From positions 1 to 6,266 of the forward strand of contig JAAXUU010000094.1 of assembly GCA_013335845.1 (NCBI GenBank): a stretch of 6,266 nucleotides of DNA. Direction: 5' to 3'. Below the pieces are notes generated by a model, which saw nothing but the letters and a program-made list of their open reading frames with translations, did not search any database and was not told the origin of the DNA. Position numbers and translations under genes: made by a program. This stretch comes from Actinomycetota bacterium (GTDB taxonomy: Bacteria > Actinomycetota > Coriobacteriia > Coriobacteriales > RUG844). Below are positions 1 to 4,757 of this stretch, piece after piece (position 1 is the first letter of the stretch; every line of letters begins with the position of its first letter).

Positions 1-1
1 C

Positions 2-373
2 CCCCTTATCTCAACACTTGTGTTTTCTGGATTACACATCGCTAGGAGCGGCGGGCAGTCATTCCTTATCGACTATCTTATGCCTGCGGAGCTTTTCCCC
101 GCTGCGCTTATCGGGGGCATCCTGCTTCTTTGGGCATGCATACGTGCCAACTCACATAAAAAAATGATTTTCTGGGGATTAGCCGTCCTACTCATAGCAT
201 TCTTCCTTGGGCTGACGGTACTCCCCGTGGTTACAGGTCTTGCTACCGGCGAAACCGAAGCAGTGGGATGGCCTTGGATGCTGACACTAGGTTCGCTTGT
301 AATCTATATTCTCGCAATGATCGAACTCGGTATCACGGGAATCTCACTCACTCGCTCACTCTTCAAGCACTGA
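2..373 (+). CDS. Hypothetical multi-pass membrane protein, C-terminal part (5' end outside window)
   Basis: I do not recognise the family. The frame is open to the left edge of the window, and neither in-frame candidate start (GTG at 20, ATG at 80) has a visible Shine-Dalgarno sequence, so the gene most likely begins upstream. Numbering from the GTG at 20, there are about three hydrophobic segments, near residues 25-43 (Leu/Ile/Gly-rich), 50-71 and 86-110. They are separated by short polar loops, the first containing a basic Ser-His-Lys-Lys. The protein ends in Leu-Phe-Lys-His, stop at 371-373. It is therefore the end of an integral membrane protein, probably of the cytoplasmic membrane. No transport, enzymatic or binding motif is visible. 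It converges with the flavoprotein gene on the other strand, 107 bp away, so it is not part of that operon. Confidence 0.6.
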   Translation, partial: PLISTLVFSGLHIARSGGQSFLIDYLMPAELFPAALIGGILLLWACIRANSHKKMIFWGLAVLLIAFFLGLTVLPVVTGLATGETEAVGWPWMLTLGSLVIYILAMIELGITGISLTRSLFKH

Positions 374-376
374 ACG

Positions 377-416
377 AAAGATCCGGCAACCGTCGCTTGA
401 TCTTTGTGCATTTTTT
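377..416 (+). terminator. Weak candidate rho-independent terminator after the membrane-protein gene
   Basis: An inverted repeat AAAGATC (377-383) / GATCTTT (399-405) encloses a 15-nt loop that holds a further CGG/CCG pairing. It is followed, after five bases, by a run of six T (411-416). It starts 4 bp after the stop codon of the upstream gene. The stem is AT-rich and the T-run is displaced, so this is a weak terminator at best. Read on the minus strand the same hairpin lacks a T-run, so it would not clearly end the flavoprotein operon. Confidence 0.3.
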
Positions 417-437
417 GAGCAGTCCGATTTCGCTATC

Positions 438-463
438 CGATTGAGTGATGCGATTGAGTGATG
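438..463. repeat. Perfect 13-bp tandem duplication
   Basis: CGATTGAGTGATG occurs twice back to back (438-450 and 451-463) in the short spacer between two convergent genes. It looks like a slippage duplication. No coding role or palindromic character is visible. Confidence 0.85.
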
Positions 464-480
464 CGCTTGAAGGGTACGCT

Positions 481-2124
481 TTATTGCGCCCACCCCTCTT
501 TCTCCGGTTCTGCTGCCGCATTCAAGCCGGCGATGTGACCGAATGTCAATGCCGGACCTATCGTGCTGCCTGCACCCCAGTAGGCGTTCGCGGTAGGCGA
601 TGCGATGCAATTACCTGCACCGTATAGGCCTGGTATGACTTTATCGTCGCAATCCAACACTTGCGAACGGTTATTTATCACCGGACCACCATTGGTATCC
701 AGAGTACCTGCCCCTAAGATAATCGCATAATACGGACCCTCGTCACTCAGAGGGAACATCGTATAGTTCTCGCTCCCCTGAGGAGGCCATTGTGTGCCGG
801 GAACCGTCGGAGGGAAAGTCGTCCATTCCCGATCGTATGCAAAATCCCCTCGGCTGAAATCAAGGTCCTTTCCGGTTCGCGCGAATTCATTGAAGCGCGC
901 CACGGTCTTCACCAAGTTCTCTTCGAACCCGGCATCTATCGTGAAGCCTCCGGTATGCGCCGATAATTCCTCGAGCCGTTTTGAAATACCCTTAGCTAAC
1001 GCACTCCATGAATCAGCGGTGATACTATGATCCGCCGGTGTCCCTTCGACCGGATATGGTGGGTAGCCCTGCCATAAGGACGCTGTTCTGCGATCGAAAA
1101 TCATGAACACCAACATATTGGTCCACTCGGCACGTTGGGGGTCCCAAACGAAATGAGTCATCGTGCGATCGCTGTAATTCCGCTTCTCGTCCATAATGCG
1201 GTGTCCGTAACGATTGACCTCGATCACACTGTCGCCGGGAATATAGAAAACGTTGTGCACACCTTCGGGATTGGCGAGAGCTTGTTCCACAACGATTTCA
1301 GCACGGAACGCATTGGCCATGTTCCCCAGTTTCGCCCCGATCAAACCGGCCATCCTGATAAAATCACCTGTGTTGGTGGGTGCGGCGCAACCACCGAAGT
1401 GTGGCCCGCGCTGGAAATGCAACATCAGCTCAGGATTATGGGTAAAGCCTCCGCTACCGAATACAACCGCCTTACGAGAGTGAAAATACTCGACCTTATC
1501 GCCATTCACAAGAACCTTCAGCCCCACGACCTGTTTGAGGTCGTTCTCAACGATATCCGTTACGCGGTGATCGGTGAGCATCGTGATTCCATTGGTTGTC
1601 GCCCATAATTTCAACTGACGGACCAACTCGCCGCCATATGACATCTTCCCGTCTTTGTCCTTCGAGTAGAGGACCCTTCCTCGTATACCTTTATTCTCGG
1701 GAAGGTGGTCCATATAATCCACCTGGGGACTGCCTGTCCAATTTATCTCTTGGATGCTATGCACCGCTCCGCAATCTTCCAGAAAATCCACTGCCTTCGA
1801 CGCCGTGTCGACATACGTATCGAGCAGTGAATACTCATGCTCCGGTAGCCCCAGGCGAAGTGCTTCGGGATTATAGAGATGGGGAAACGAGTAGCGAGCC
1901 ATATAGCGAATCGCGTCATCCTTCTCATCCGCGATTCCTAACTCCCGCTGAAAACGATTGTCGGGAATCCAGTAGCCCCCACCCGAACGCAGAGTAGTAC
2001 CTCCTATGAGTGGCGCTTTTTCGAGCATGATGACTTCAGCACCCTGTTGTTTGGCGGCAATCGCGGCAGAAAATGCAGCAGCGCCGCTTCCTACGACCAA
2101 TACATCGGCTTCATGAACATCCAT
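481..2124 (-). CDS. FAD-dependent dehydrogenase, 3-ketosteroid delta1-dehydrogenase / fumarate reductase flavoprotein superfamily (FAD_binding_2)
   Basis: This 547-aa cytoplasmic flavoprotein has a dinucleotide-binding motif VGSGAAAFSAA at residues 11-21, an acidic residue E35 ending the second beta-strand (ribose binding), GGTTLRSGG at 41-49 and YWIPDN at 51-56. The C-terminal FAD-closing segment is PGLYGAGN (498-505) followed by AYWGAGSTIGPALTFG (514-529). The Tyr-x-Gly-x-Gly arrangement (Y515, G519) aligns with the catalytic Tyr/Gly pair of KstD-type 3-oxosteroid 1-dehydrogenases and differs from the ending usual in true fumarate reductases. No Tat signal, no FMN-binding domain and no heme motif are present, unlike many secreted anaerobe flavoprotein reductases. 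The start at 2124 is preceded by a GGGGGTAGGA-like ribosome binding site. It is the last gene of a minus-strand operon with a ferredoxin and a DUF2769 protein, so the ferredoxin is a plausible electron partner. It probably oxidises or reduces a C-C bond next to a carbonyl. The substrate (steroid or other enone) cannot be read from sequence. Confidence 0.85.
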   Translation of the reverse strand: MDVHEADVLVVGSGAAAFSAAIAAKQQGAEVIMLEKAPLIGGTTLRSGGGYWIPDNRFQRELGIADEKDDAIRYMARYSFPHLYNPEALRLGLPEHEYSLLDTYVDTASKAVDFLEDCGAVHSIQEINWTGSPQVDYMDHLPENKGIRGRVLYSKDKDGKMSYGGELVRQLKLWATTNGITMLTDHRVTDIVENDLKQVVGLKVLVNGDKVEYFHSRKAVVFGSGGFTHNPELMLHFQRGPHFGGCAAPTNTGDFIRMAGLIGAKLGNMANAFRAEIVVEQALANPEGVHNVFYIPGDSVIEVNRYGHRIMDEKRNYSDRTMTHFVWDPQRAEWTNMLVFMIFDRRTASLWQGYPPYPVEGTPADHSITADSWSALAKGISKRLEELSAHTGGFTIDAGFEENLVKTVARFNEFARTGKDLDFSRGDFAYDREWTTFPPTVPGTQWPPQGSENYTMFPLSDEGPYYAIILGAGTLDTNGGPVINNRSQVLDCDDKVIPGLYGAGNCIASPTANAYWGAGSTIGPALTFGHIAGLNAAAEPEKEGWAQ

Positions 2125-2153
2125 GATGTCCTACCCCCTTGACGCAATCGAAA

Positions 2154-2360
2154 CTATAGTTTTGAGATACAGTAGTAATCCCGGTCAAGTTTCAGCTGTT
2201 CATAGACGGGACAGCCGGGGCAAATGCATCCGGATTTTGACGCTATACAGGTACTGGTTTTAATATCCGGGAGACAATAGGCTATCGGTTCGTCGCACTT
2301 CACAAATGAAGGACACATAGGGCAGATACATCGAGCTTGCAACTCTTCGATTTCAGACAT
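2154..2360 (-). CDS. DUF2769 family small Cys-rich protein
   Basis: This 68-aa protein contains ten cysteines in two similar halves. The first is Cys-Ile-Cys-Pro-Met-Cys-Pro, followed by more Cys. The second is Gly-Cys-Ile-Cys-Pro-Gly-Cys-Pro-Val-Tyr, followed by a Leu-x3-Tyr-Tyr-Cys ending. This spacing matches what I recall of Pfam DUF2769, a family of unknown function in methanogens and anaerobic bacteria. Clustered CxCPxCP motifs suggest Fe-S or zinc binding. The ATG at 2360 is chosen over the TTG at 2378 because an AAGGGGTG ribosome binding site lies just upstream of it. It sits 29 bp ahead of the flavoprotein and 65 bp after the ferredoxin, all on the same strand, so it is probably co-transcribed. 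A role as a small metal-cluster or redox accessory protein of the flavoprotein is inference only. Confidence 0.75.
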   Translation of the reverse strand: MSEIEELQARCICPMCPSFVKCDEPIAYCLPDIKTSTCIASKSGCICPGCPVYEQLKLDRDYYCISKL

Positions 2361-2425
2361 CGTCGCACCCCTTAACAATCCGTGGTCGAATAGACTATGG
2401 TGCCCCCGGAACCTCAGGCGATTAC

Positions 2426-2614
2426 TTATTCAAGGGTTATCGCACTGGACGGGCATCGCTCTTCTGCTTCATGCGCGCATTCCTCGAATTCAAACGGTAG
2501 TTCATCTACAATCACCGTGGATATGCCTTCGCTGTCCAGGACGAACACGTCGGGGCAGATTTCTTCGCATAATCTGCATCCTATACATTCGCCTCGATCG
2601 ACAATCGCTATCAT
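2426..2614 (-). CDS. Single-cluster [4Fe-4S] ferredoxin (Thermotoga/Desulfovibrio type)
   Basis: A 62-aa soluble electron carrier. The motif C10-x2-C13-x2-C16-x3-C20-Pro, followed by C46 and C54-Pro, reproduces the layout of monocluster ferredoxins such as that of Thermotoga maritima. In that family three N-terminal Cys plus the late Cys-Pro bind one [4Fe-4S] cluster (here C10, C13, C16, C54), and the remaining two Cys (here C20 and C46) form a disulfide. PDVF after C20 and PSSAI after C54 are also typical. The ATG at 2614 is chosen because AAGGAGA lies six bases upstream and because the family begins a few residues before the first Cys. An in-frame extension to 2746 adds 44 residues unlike any ferredoxin and was not accepted. 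It is the first gene of the minus-strand operon with the DUF2769 protein and the flavoprotein, and it diverges from the sulfur operon. Confidence 0.92.
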   Translation of the reverse strand: MIAIVDRGECIGCRLCEEICPDVFVLDSEGISTVIVDELPFEFEECAHEAEERCPSSAITLE

Positions 2615-2620
2615 ATAAGT

Positions 2621-2627
2621 TCTCCTT
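2621..2627 (-). promoter_or_regulatory. Shine-Dalgarno of the ferredoxin gene (decides its start)
   Basis: Read on the minus strand, AAGGAGA lies six bases before the ATG at 2614. It supports the short 62-aa ferredoxin rather than the 106-aa upstream extension. Confidence 0.85.
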
Positions 2628-2754
2628 TGCCGGTCACTACGCGTTTCATTTGGTAGATATCCAGTTGAAAATGTGAGCACTTTGCAGCATTGTTCAGTTT
2701 TTAAACATACAGCACTATCGTATCGATATGTTGATTTGGAATACACTTGTTACT

Positions 2755-2770
2755 CATAAACCGGTTTATG
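2755..2770. promoter_or_regulatory. Perfect 16-bp palindrome, candidate operator between the divergent operons
   Basis: CATAAACCGGTTTATG is its own exact reverse complement. It lies in the divergent intergenic region, 140 bp upstream of the ferredoxin start and 184 bp upstream of the tusA-like start. A continuous palindrome of this length in non-coding DNA is typical of a homodimeric regulator site. It has no T-run, so it is not a terminator. Which regulator would bind it is unknown; I do not recognise the motif. Confidence 0.5.
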
Positions 2771-2775
2771 CGGGG

Positions 2776-2841
2776 TTCGCATCGTAACACTCGTAGTTCA
2801 GTAGGTTTCTTCAAAAAGTCTATATGAAATAGCGATGCGAA
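2776..2841. repeat. 9-bp inverted repeat with 48-bp spacer in the intergenic region
   Basis: TTCGCATCG (2776-2784) and CGATGCGAA (2833-2841) are exact reverse complements, extendable by G-T pairs on either side. The spacer is too long for a terminator. The two arms could be paired protein-binding sites or the base of an RNA structure. The pairing may also be chance. Confidence 0.35.
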
Positions 2842-2882
2842 TAGTGCCGAATGTTGCGCCAGTATCCAACGTCACGGTATCA

Positions 2883-2934
2883 ATATCACACATATACTGC
2901 TTGCAGTTTGCTATACTCATATCACATATAAACT
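2883..2934 (+). repeat. Direct repeats ATATCACA(CA)TATA flanking the tusA promoter
   Basis: ATATCACACATATA (2883-2896) recurs as ATATCACATATA (2919-2930), offset by 36 bp and each followed closely by a Cys-Thr-like ACT/AACT trinucleotide tail. The pair brackets the extended -10 element, so one copy lies upstream of and one across the predicted transcription start. That is a reasonable arrangement for a repressor or activator, but the sequence is AT-rich and the similarity could be compositional. Confidence 0.35.
2909..2917 (+). promoter_or_regulatory. Extended -10 promoter element for the sulfur/Fe-S operon
   Basis: TGCTATACT contains the TGn extension and a TATACT hexamer one base off TATAAT. 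It lies 37 bp before the tusA-like start codon, giving a predicted transcription start near 2924 and a leader of about 30 nt. No convincing -35 hexamer stands at the proper distance, which is acceptable for an extended -10 promoter and suggests possible activator dependence. A second TATACT at 2893-2898 is a weaker alternative. Confidence 0.5.
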
Positions 2935-2954
2935 CGACTCGTGCGAGGTGAAGT

Positions 2955-3197
2955 ATGAATTCTCATGAACCAATCGCCAAGACGCTCGACTGCATCGGAC
3001 TTTTCTGTCCGGAACCACTCTTTCAAACACGCGAAGCTATCGACTCACTGGAACCGGGCGAGCTCCTCGAGGTCCTCGCAGATGACCCTGCTGCCGAGGA
3101 GGACCTAACCCGATTCGCAAAACGTACCGGTCACGAAGTCGTTGATTTCGAAGAATCAGACGACTCAATGCGTTTTCTTATCCGTAAAGGAAAGTAG
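2955..3197 (+). CDS. tusA: TusA-family sulfur carrier protein (SirA/YedF N-terminal-like)
   Basis: An 80-aa cytoplasmic sulfur carrier. The signature Leu-Asp-Cys-Ile-Gly-Leu-Phe-Cys-Pro-Glu-Pro spans residues 11-21. C18 of the Cys-Pro-x-Pro motif is the residue that carries a persulfide in TusA. A second Cys (C13) precedes it, as in some TusA paralogues. The body follows the family pattern (a Pro-Gly-Glu-Leu-Leu-Glu-Val-Leu strand, an Asp-Asp-Pro-Ala turn, then a helix and a terminal strand), and the length is normal. GAGGTG four bases before the ATG supports the start. It is the first gene of a four-gene operon ending with IscS-like and IscU-like genes, and is followed after 10 bp by a DsrE-like gene. 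Adjacent TusA and DsrE genes mirror the two domains fused in YedF. Its likely job here is to take up or pass on sulfane sulfur. The exact donor and acceptor are not shown by sequence. Confidence 0.88.
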   Translation: MNSHEPIAKTLDCIGLFCPEPLFQTREAIDSLEPGELLEVLADDPAAEEDLTRFAKRTGHEVVDFEESDDSMRFLIRKGK

Positions 3198-3201
3198 GAG
3201 G
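3196..3201 (+). promoter_or_regulatory. Shine-Dalgarno of the dsrE-like gene
   Basis: AGGAGG overlaps the TAG stop of the tusA-like gene and stands six bases before the ATG at 3208. It fixes the start at 3208 rather than at an upstream in-frame codon near 3142 and indicates translational coupling. Confidence 0.85.
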
Positions 3202-3207
3202 TTTGTG

Positions 3208-3570
3208 ATGAAAGACGAGAAGGCGATTCTGTATGTGCAGACGAGTAATGAACCCGAGCGTCAATACTCACCGCTCGTGCTCGCCCAAACAGCCAAGGCA
3301 ATGGATTTGAATCCGACCGTGTATTATCTCGGCATGGGACTGACCGTCCTAAAGCCCGGAGCCGCCGAGGAAATGAAACTAGGGTCATTCCCGAGTGTCG
3401 CAGAAATGTTGAGGAAGACCATAGATATGGGCATTCCCGTTCTCGTCTGTGAAGCTTCGAAACAGATGCTCGGCTGGGACACCGTCGAGCTCATCGAAGG
3501 CACGAAGATCGTCGGTGCCGCTACGCTCAACGATCTTGCACTCGACTCCGGCGCAACCATGTGGTTCTAG
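3208..3570 (+). CDS. DsrE-family protein (DsrE/DsrF/TusD-like sulfur-transfer fold)
   Basis: A 120-aa soluble protein. It has the DsrE-like alternation of hydrophobic strands and amphipathic helices: an ILYVQTS strand at residues 7-13, a helix rich in Ala and Lys at 23-32, a TVYYLGMGL strand at 37-45, and VLVC at 78-81. The only cysteine, C81, lies at the end of the fourth strand, the position of the sulfur-accepting Cys in DsrE/TusD proteins. The ending (Ile-Val-Gly-Ala-Ala-Thr-Leu-Asn-Asp-Leu) resembles the final helix-strand of that family. Partner subunits DsrF and DsrH are not encoded here, so it is probably a homomeric relative rather than part of a DsrEFH complex. It lies between the TusA-like and IscS-like genes with gaps of 10 and 14 bp. 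I infer it exchanges persulfide sulfur with TusA. A non-transfer role cannot be excluded. Confidence 0.8.
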   Translation: MKDEKAILYVQTSNEPERQYSPLVLAQTAKAMDLNPTVYYLGMGLTVLKPGAAEEMKLGSFPSVAEMLRKTIDMGIPVLVCEASKQMLGWDTVELIEGTKIVGAATLNDLALDSGATMWF

Positions 3571-3584
3571 GAAAAGTGCCGATT

Positions 3585-4748
3585 ATGAAAGAATACTATA
3601 TCGACTACCAGTCGGCGAAGCCCGTCGACCCTCGTGTTGTTGAGGAGATGACCCCGTATTTCACTGAGCGGTTCGGCAATCCCGCGTCACTCCATGCCCC
3701 CGGTGACCGGGCAACTGCCGTACTCGACCAATGTCGTGCTCGAGTAGCCGGCTTCATCGGAGCGGCACCCGAAGAGATCATCTTCACTTCCGGAGCCACG
3801 GAGTCCAATAACATCGCATTGATAGGATACGCCAACAAGAACAAACGCACAGGTAATCACATCATCATCTCCGAGGTCGAACATATATCCATCCACAATA
3901 TCGCGAAATTTCTCGAGAAAAACGGCTTTCGGATAAGTAAGGTCCCGCCCGATCAATTCGGTCGTATCAACCCCGAGAAGATCCGTTCGCGAATCAGCGA
4001 TGATACGATTCTCGTTTCTGTGGGCTGGGGATCGAGTGAGATCGGGACTGTGCAGGATATCAAGCGAATCGCTGCCATACTCGAAGGTACGGGAGCTGCG
4101 CTCCATGTCGACGCTGTTGCGGTCGAAGGATTGATTCCGATCGATATATCTACCACCGCAATCCACTTGCTTACACTCTCAAGCAATGATATCTATGGGC
4201 CGCAAGGTCTTGGAGCGCTCTACATCCGCAAGGGTGTTAAACTCGCACCAATCACCATGGGTGGCGGCCAGGAGATGGGCTTGCGCTCCGGAACCGAGCC
4301 TCTCGCGCTTATCGCCGGTATGGCTGCGGCGGCAGATATAGCCACAGCAGAAATGGTCGCAGAGGCGAAACGACTTGCATCGATGCGCAACCGGCTGATC
4401 GAAGCGGTTCTCGCGACCATTCCCGACTCGCATCTCAATGGACACCCCACAGAGCGTGTACCCAATAACGCACACTTCCGATTCGAAGGGATCGAGGGTG
4501 AATCTCTCTTGCTCTCCTTACGTGACGAAGGAATCGCCGTATCCACGGGTTCGGCCTGCTCGTCCAAAACACTTGAGCCATCGCACACGTTGCTGTCCTG
4601 CGGTCTTCTCCACGAAGAGGCTCATGGTTCGCTCGAATTCACGTTCGGACGCTGGAGTAAGGAAGAAGATGTCGACCGCGTAATGGAGGTTCTGCCCGAT
4701 ATCGTTCTTCGGCTTCGCCGGTTATCTCCCCTTTATACTGTCAACTAG
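3585..4748 (+). CDS. iscS: IscS/NifS-type cysteine desulfurase homologue lacking the PLP lysine (Archaeoglobus IscS-like)
   Basis: 387 aa, class V aminotransferase fold, normal length for IscS. Family landmarks are present: SAKPVDPRV (10-18), FGNPASLH (30-37), FTSGATESNN (67-76), EH at 99-100 (H100, the usual PLP-stacking His), EIGT (152-155), HVDAV (174-178), GGGQEMGLRSGTEP (227-239), and the loop STGSACSSKTLEPSH (320-334) with C325, the persulfide-forming Cys of the family. However, the PLP site is broken. The usual Ser-x-His-Lys reads Ser-Ser-Asn-Asp (199-202), so the Schiff-base Lys is D202. The Gln of Asp-Ala-Val-Gln is A179, and the Asn-Asn before EIGT is S150-S151. From memory, A. fulgidus IscS carries the same SSND sequence with Asp at the Lys position and is naturally PLP-free. 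The frame is clean, so this is a maintained gene rather than a pseudogene. The ATG at 3585 is preferred over GTG at 3561 because Met-Lys-x-Tyr-Tyr-Ile-Asp-Tyr is the family N-terminus; the ribosome binding site (AGGAAAAG) is weak. The IscU-like gene follows after 9 bp. Confidence 0.9.
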   Translation: MKEYYIDYQSAKPVDPRVVEEMTPYFTERFGNPASLHAPGDRATAVLDQCRARVAGFIGAAPEEIIFTSGATESNNIALIGYANKNKRTGNHIIISEVEHISIHNIAKFLEKNGFRISKVPPDQFGRINPEKIRSRISDDTILVSVGWGSSEIGTVQDIKRIAAILEGTGAALHVDAVAVEGLIPIDISTTAIHLLTLSSNDIYGPQGLGALYIRKGVKLAPITMGGGQEMGLRSGTEPLALIAGMAAAADIATAEMVAEAKRLASMRNRLIEAVLATIPDSHLNGHPTERVPNNAHFRFEGIEGESLLLSLRDEGIAVSTGSACSSKTLEPSHTLLSCGLLHEEAHGSLEFTFGRWSKEEDVDRVMEVLPDIVLRLRRLSPLYTVN

Positions 4749-4752
4749 GAGG
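4747..4752 (+). promoter_or_regulatory. Shine-Dalgarno of the iscU-like gene, overlapping the iscS stop
   Basis: AGGAGG begins inside the TAG stop of the IscS-like gene and precedes a GTG start at 4758 by five bases. It supports the GTG start and implies coupled translation of partner proteins. Confidence 0.85.
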
Positions 4753-4757
4753 ATATC

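Larger units (their letters stand above)
2615..2954. other. Divergent intergenic region (340 bp), regulatory, no gene seen
   Basis: This separates the ferredoxin operon (minus) from the sulfur operon (plus). It holds the ferredoxin ribosome binding site, the 16-bp palindrome, the spaced inverted repeat, the direct repeats and the extended -10 element listed separately. Local composition is more AT-rich than the genes. I looked for a minus-strand promoter and found no convincing -35/-10 pair, only weak candidates such as TACGAT. A short GTAGTTCAGTAGG stretch recalls a tRNA D-arm, but no tRNA fold follows. Confidence 0.7.

Noticed and set aside
1135..1608. 157-aa open frame on the plus strand inside the flavoprotein gene
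   Set aside because: It is antisense to a conserved flavoprotein with clear motifs; the composition is that of a shadow frame.
2426..2746. 106-aa reading of the ferredoxin gene
   Set aside because: The 44 extra N-terminal residues are not ferredoxin-like, and a strong AAGGAGA six bases before the ATG at 2614 fixes the shorter start.
2790..2815. tRNA-like GTAGTTCAGTAGG stretch in the intergenic region
   Set aside because: It only recalls a D-arm; no acceptor, anticodon or T-arm pairing or GTTCGAATC-type T-loop is found around it.
3142..3207. Upstream start for the DsrE-like protein, overlapping the tusA-like gene
   Set aside because: The ATG at 3208 has an ideal AGGAGG six bases upstream, and the family begins there.
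3561..3584. GTG start of the IscS-like gene overlapping the end of the dsrE-like gene
   Set aside because: It adds eight residues before the normal family N-terminus and has no ribosome binding site; the ATG at 3585 is preferred, though its own site is weak.
3687..4166. 159-aa open frame on the minus strand inside the IscS-like gene
   Set aside because: It is antisense to a well-supported conserved gene, shows no family motif and has no ribosome binding site.
3585..4748. Pseudogene interpretation of the IscS-like gene
   Set aside because: The reading frame is intact at full length, surface and C-terminal motifs are well kept, the catalytic-loop Cys remains and it is coupled to its partner gene; the changes are confined to the PLP pocket.
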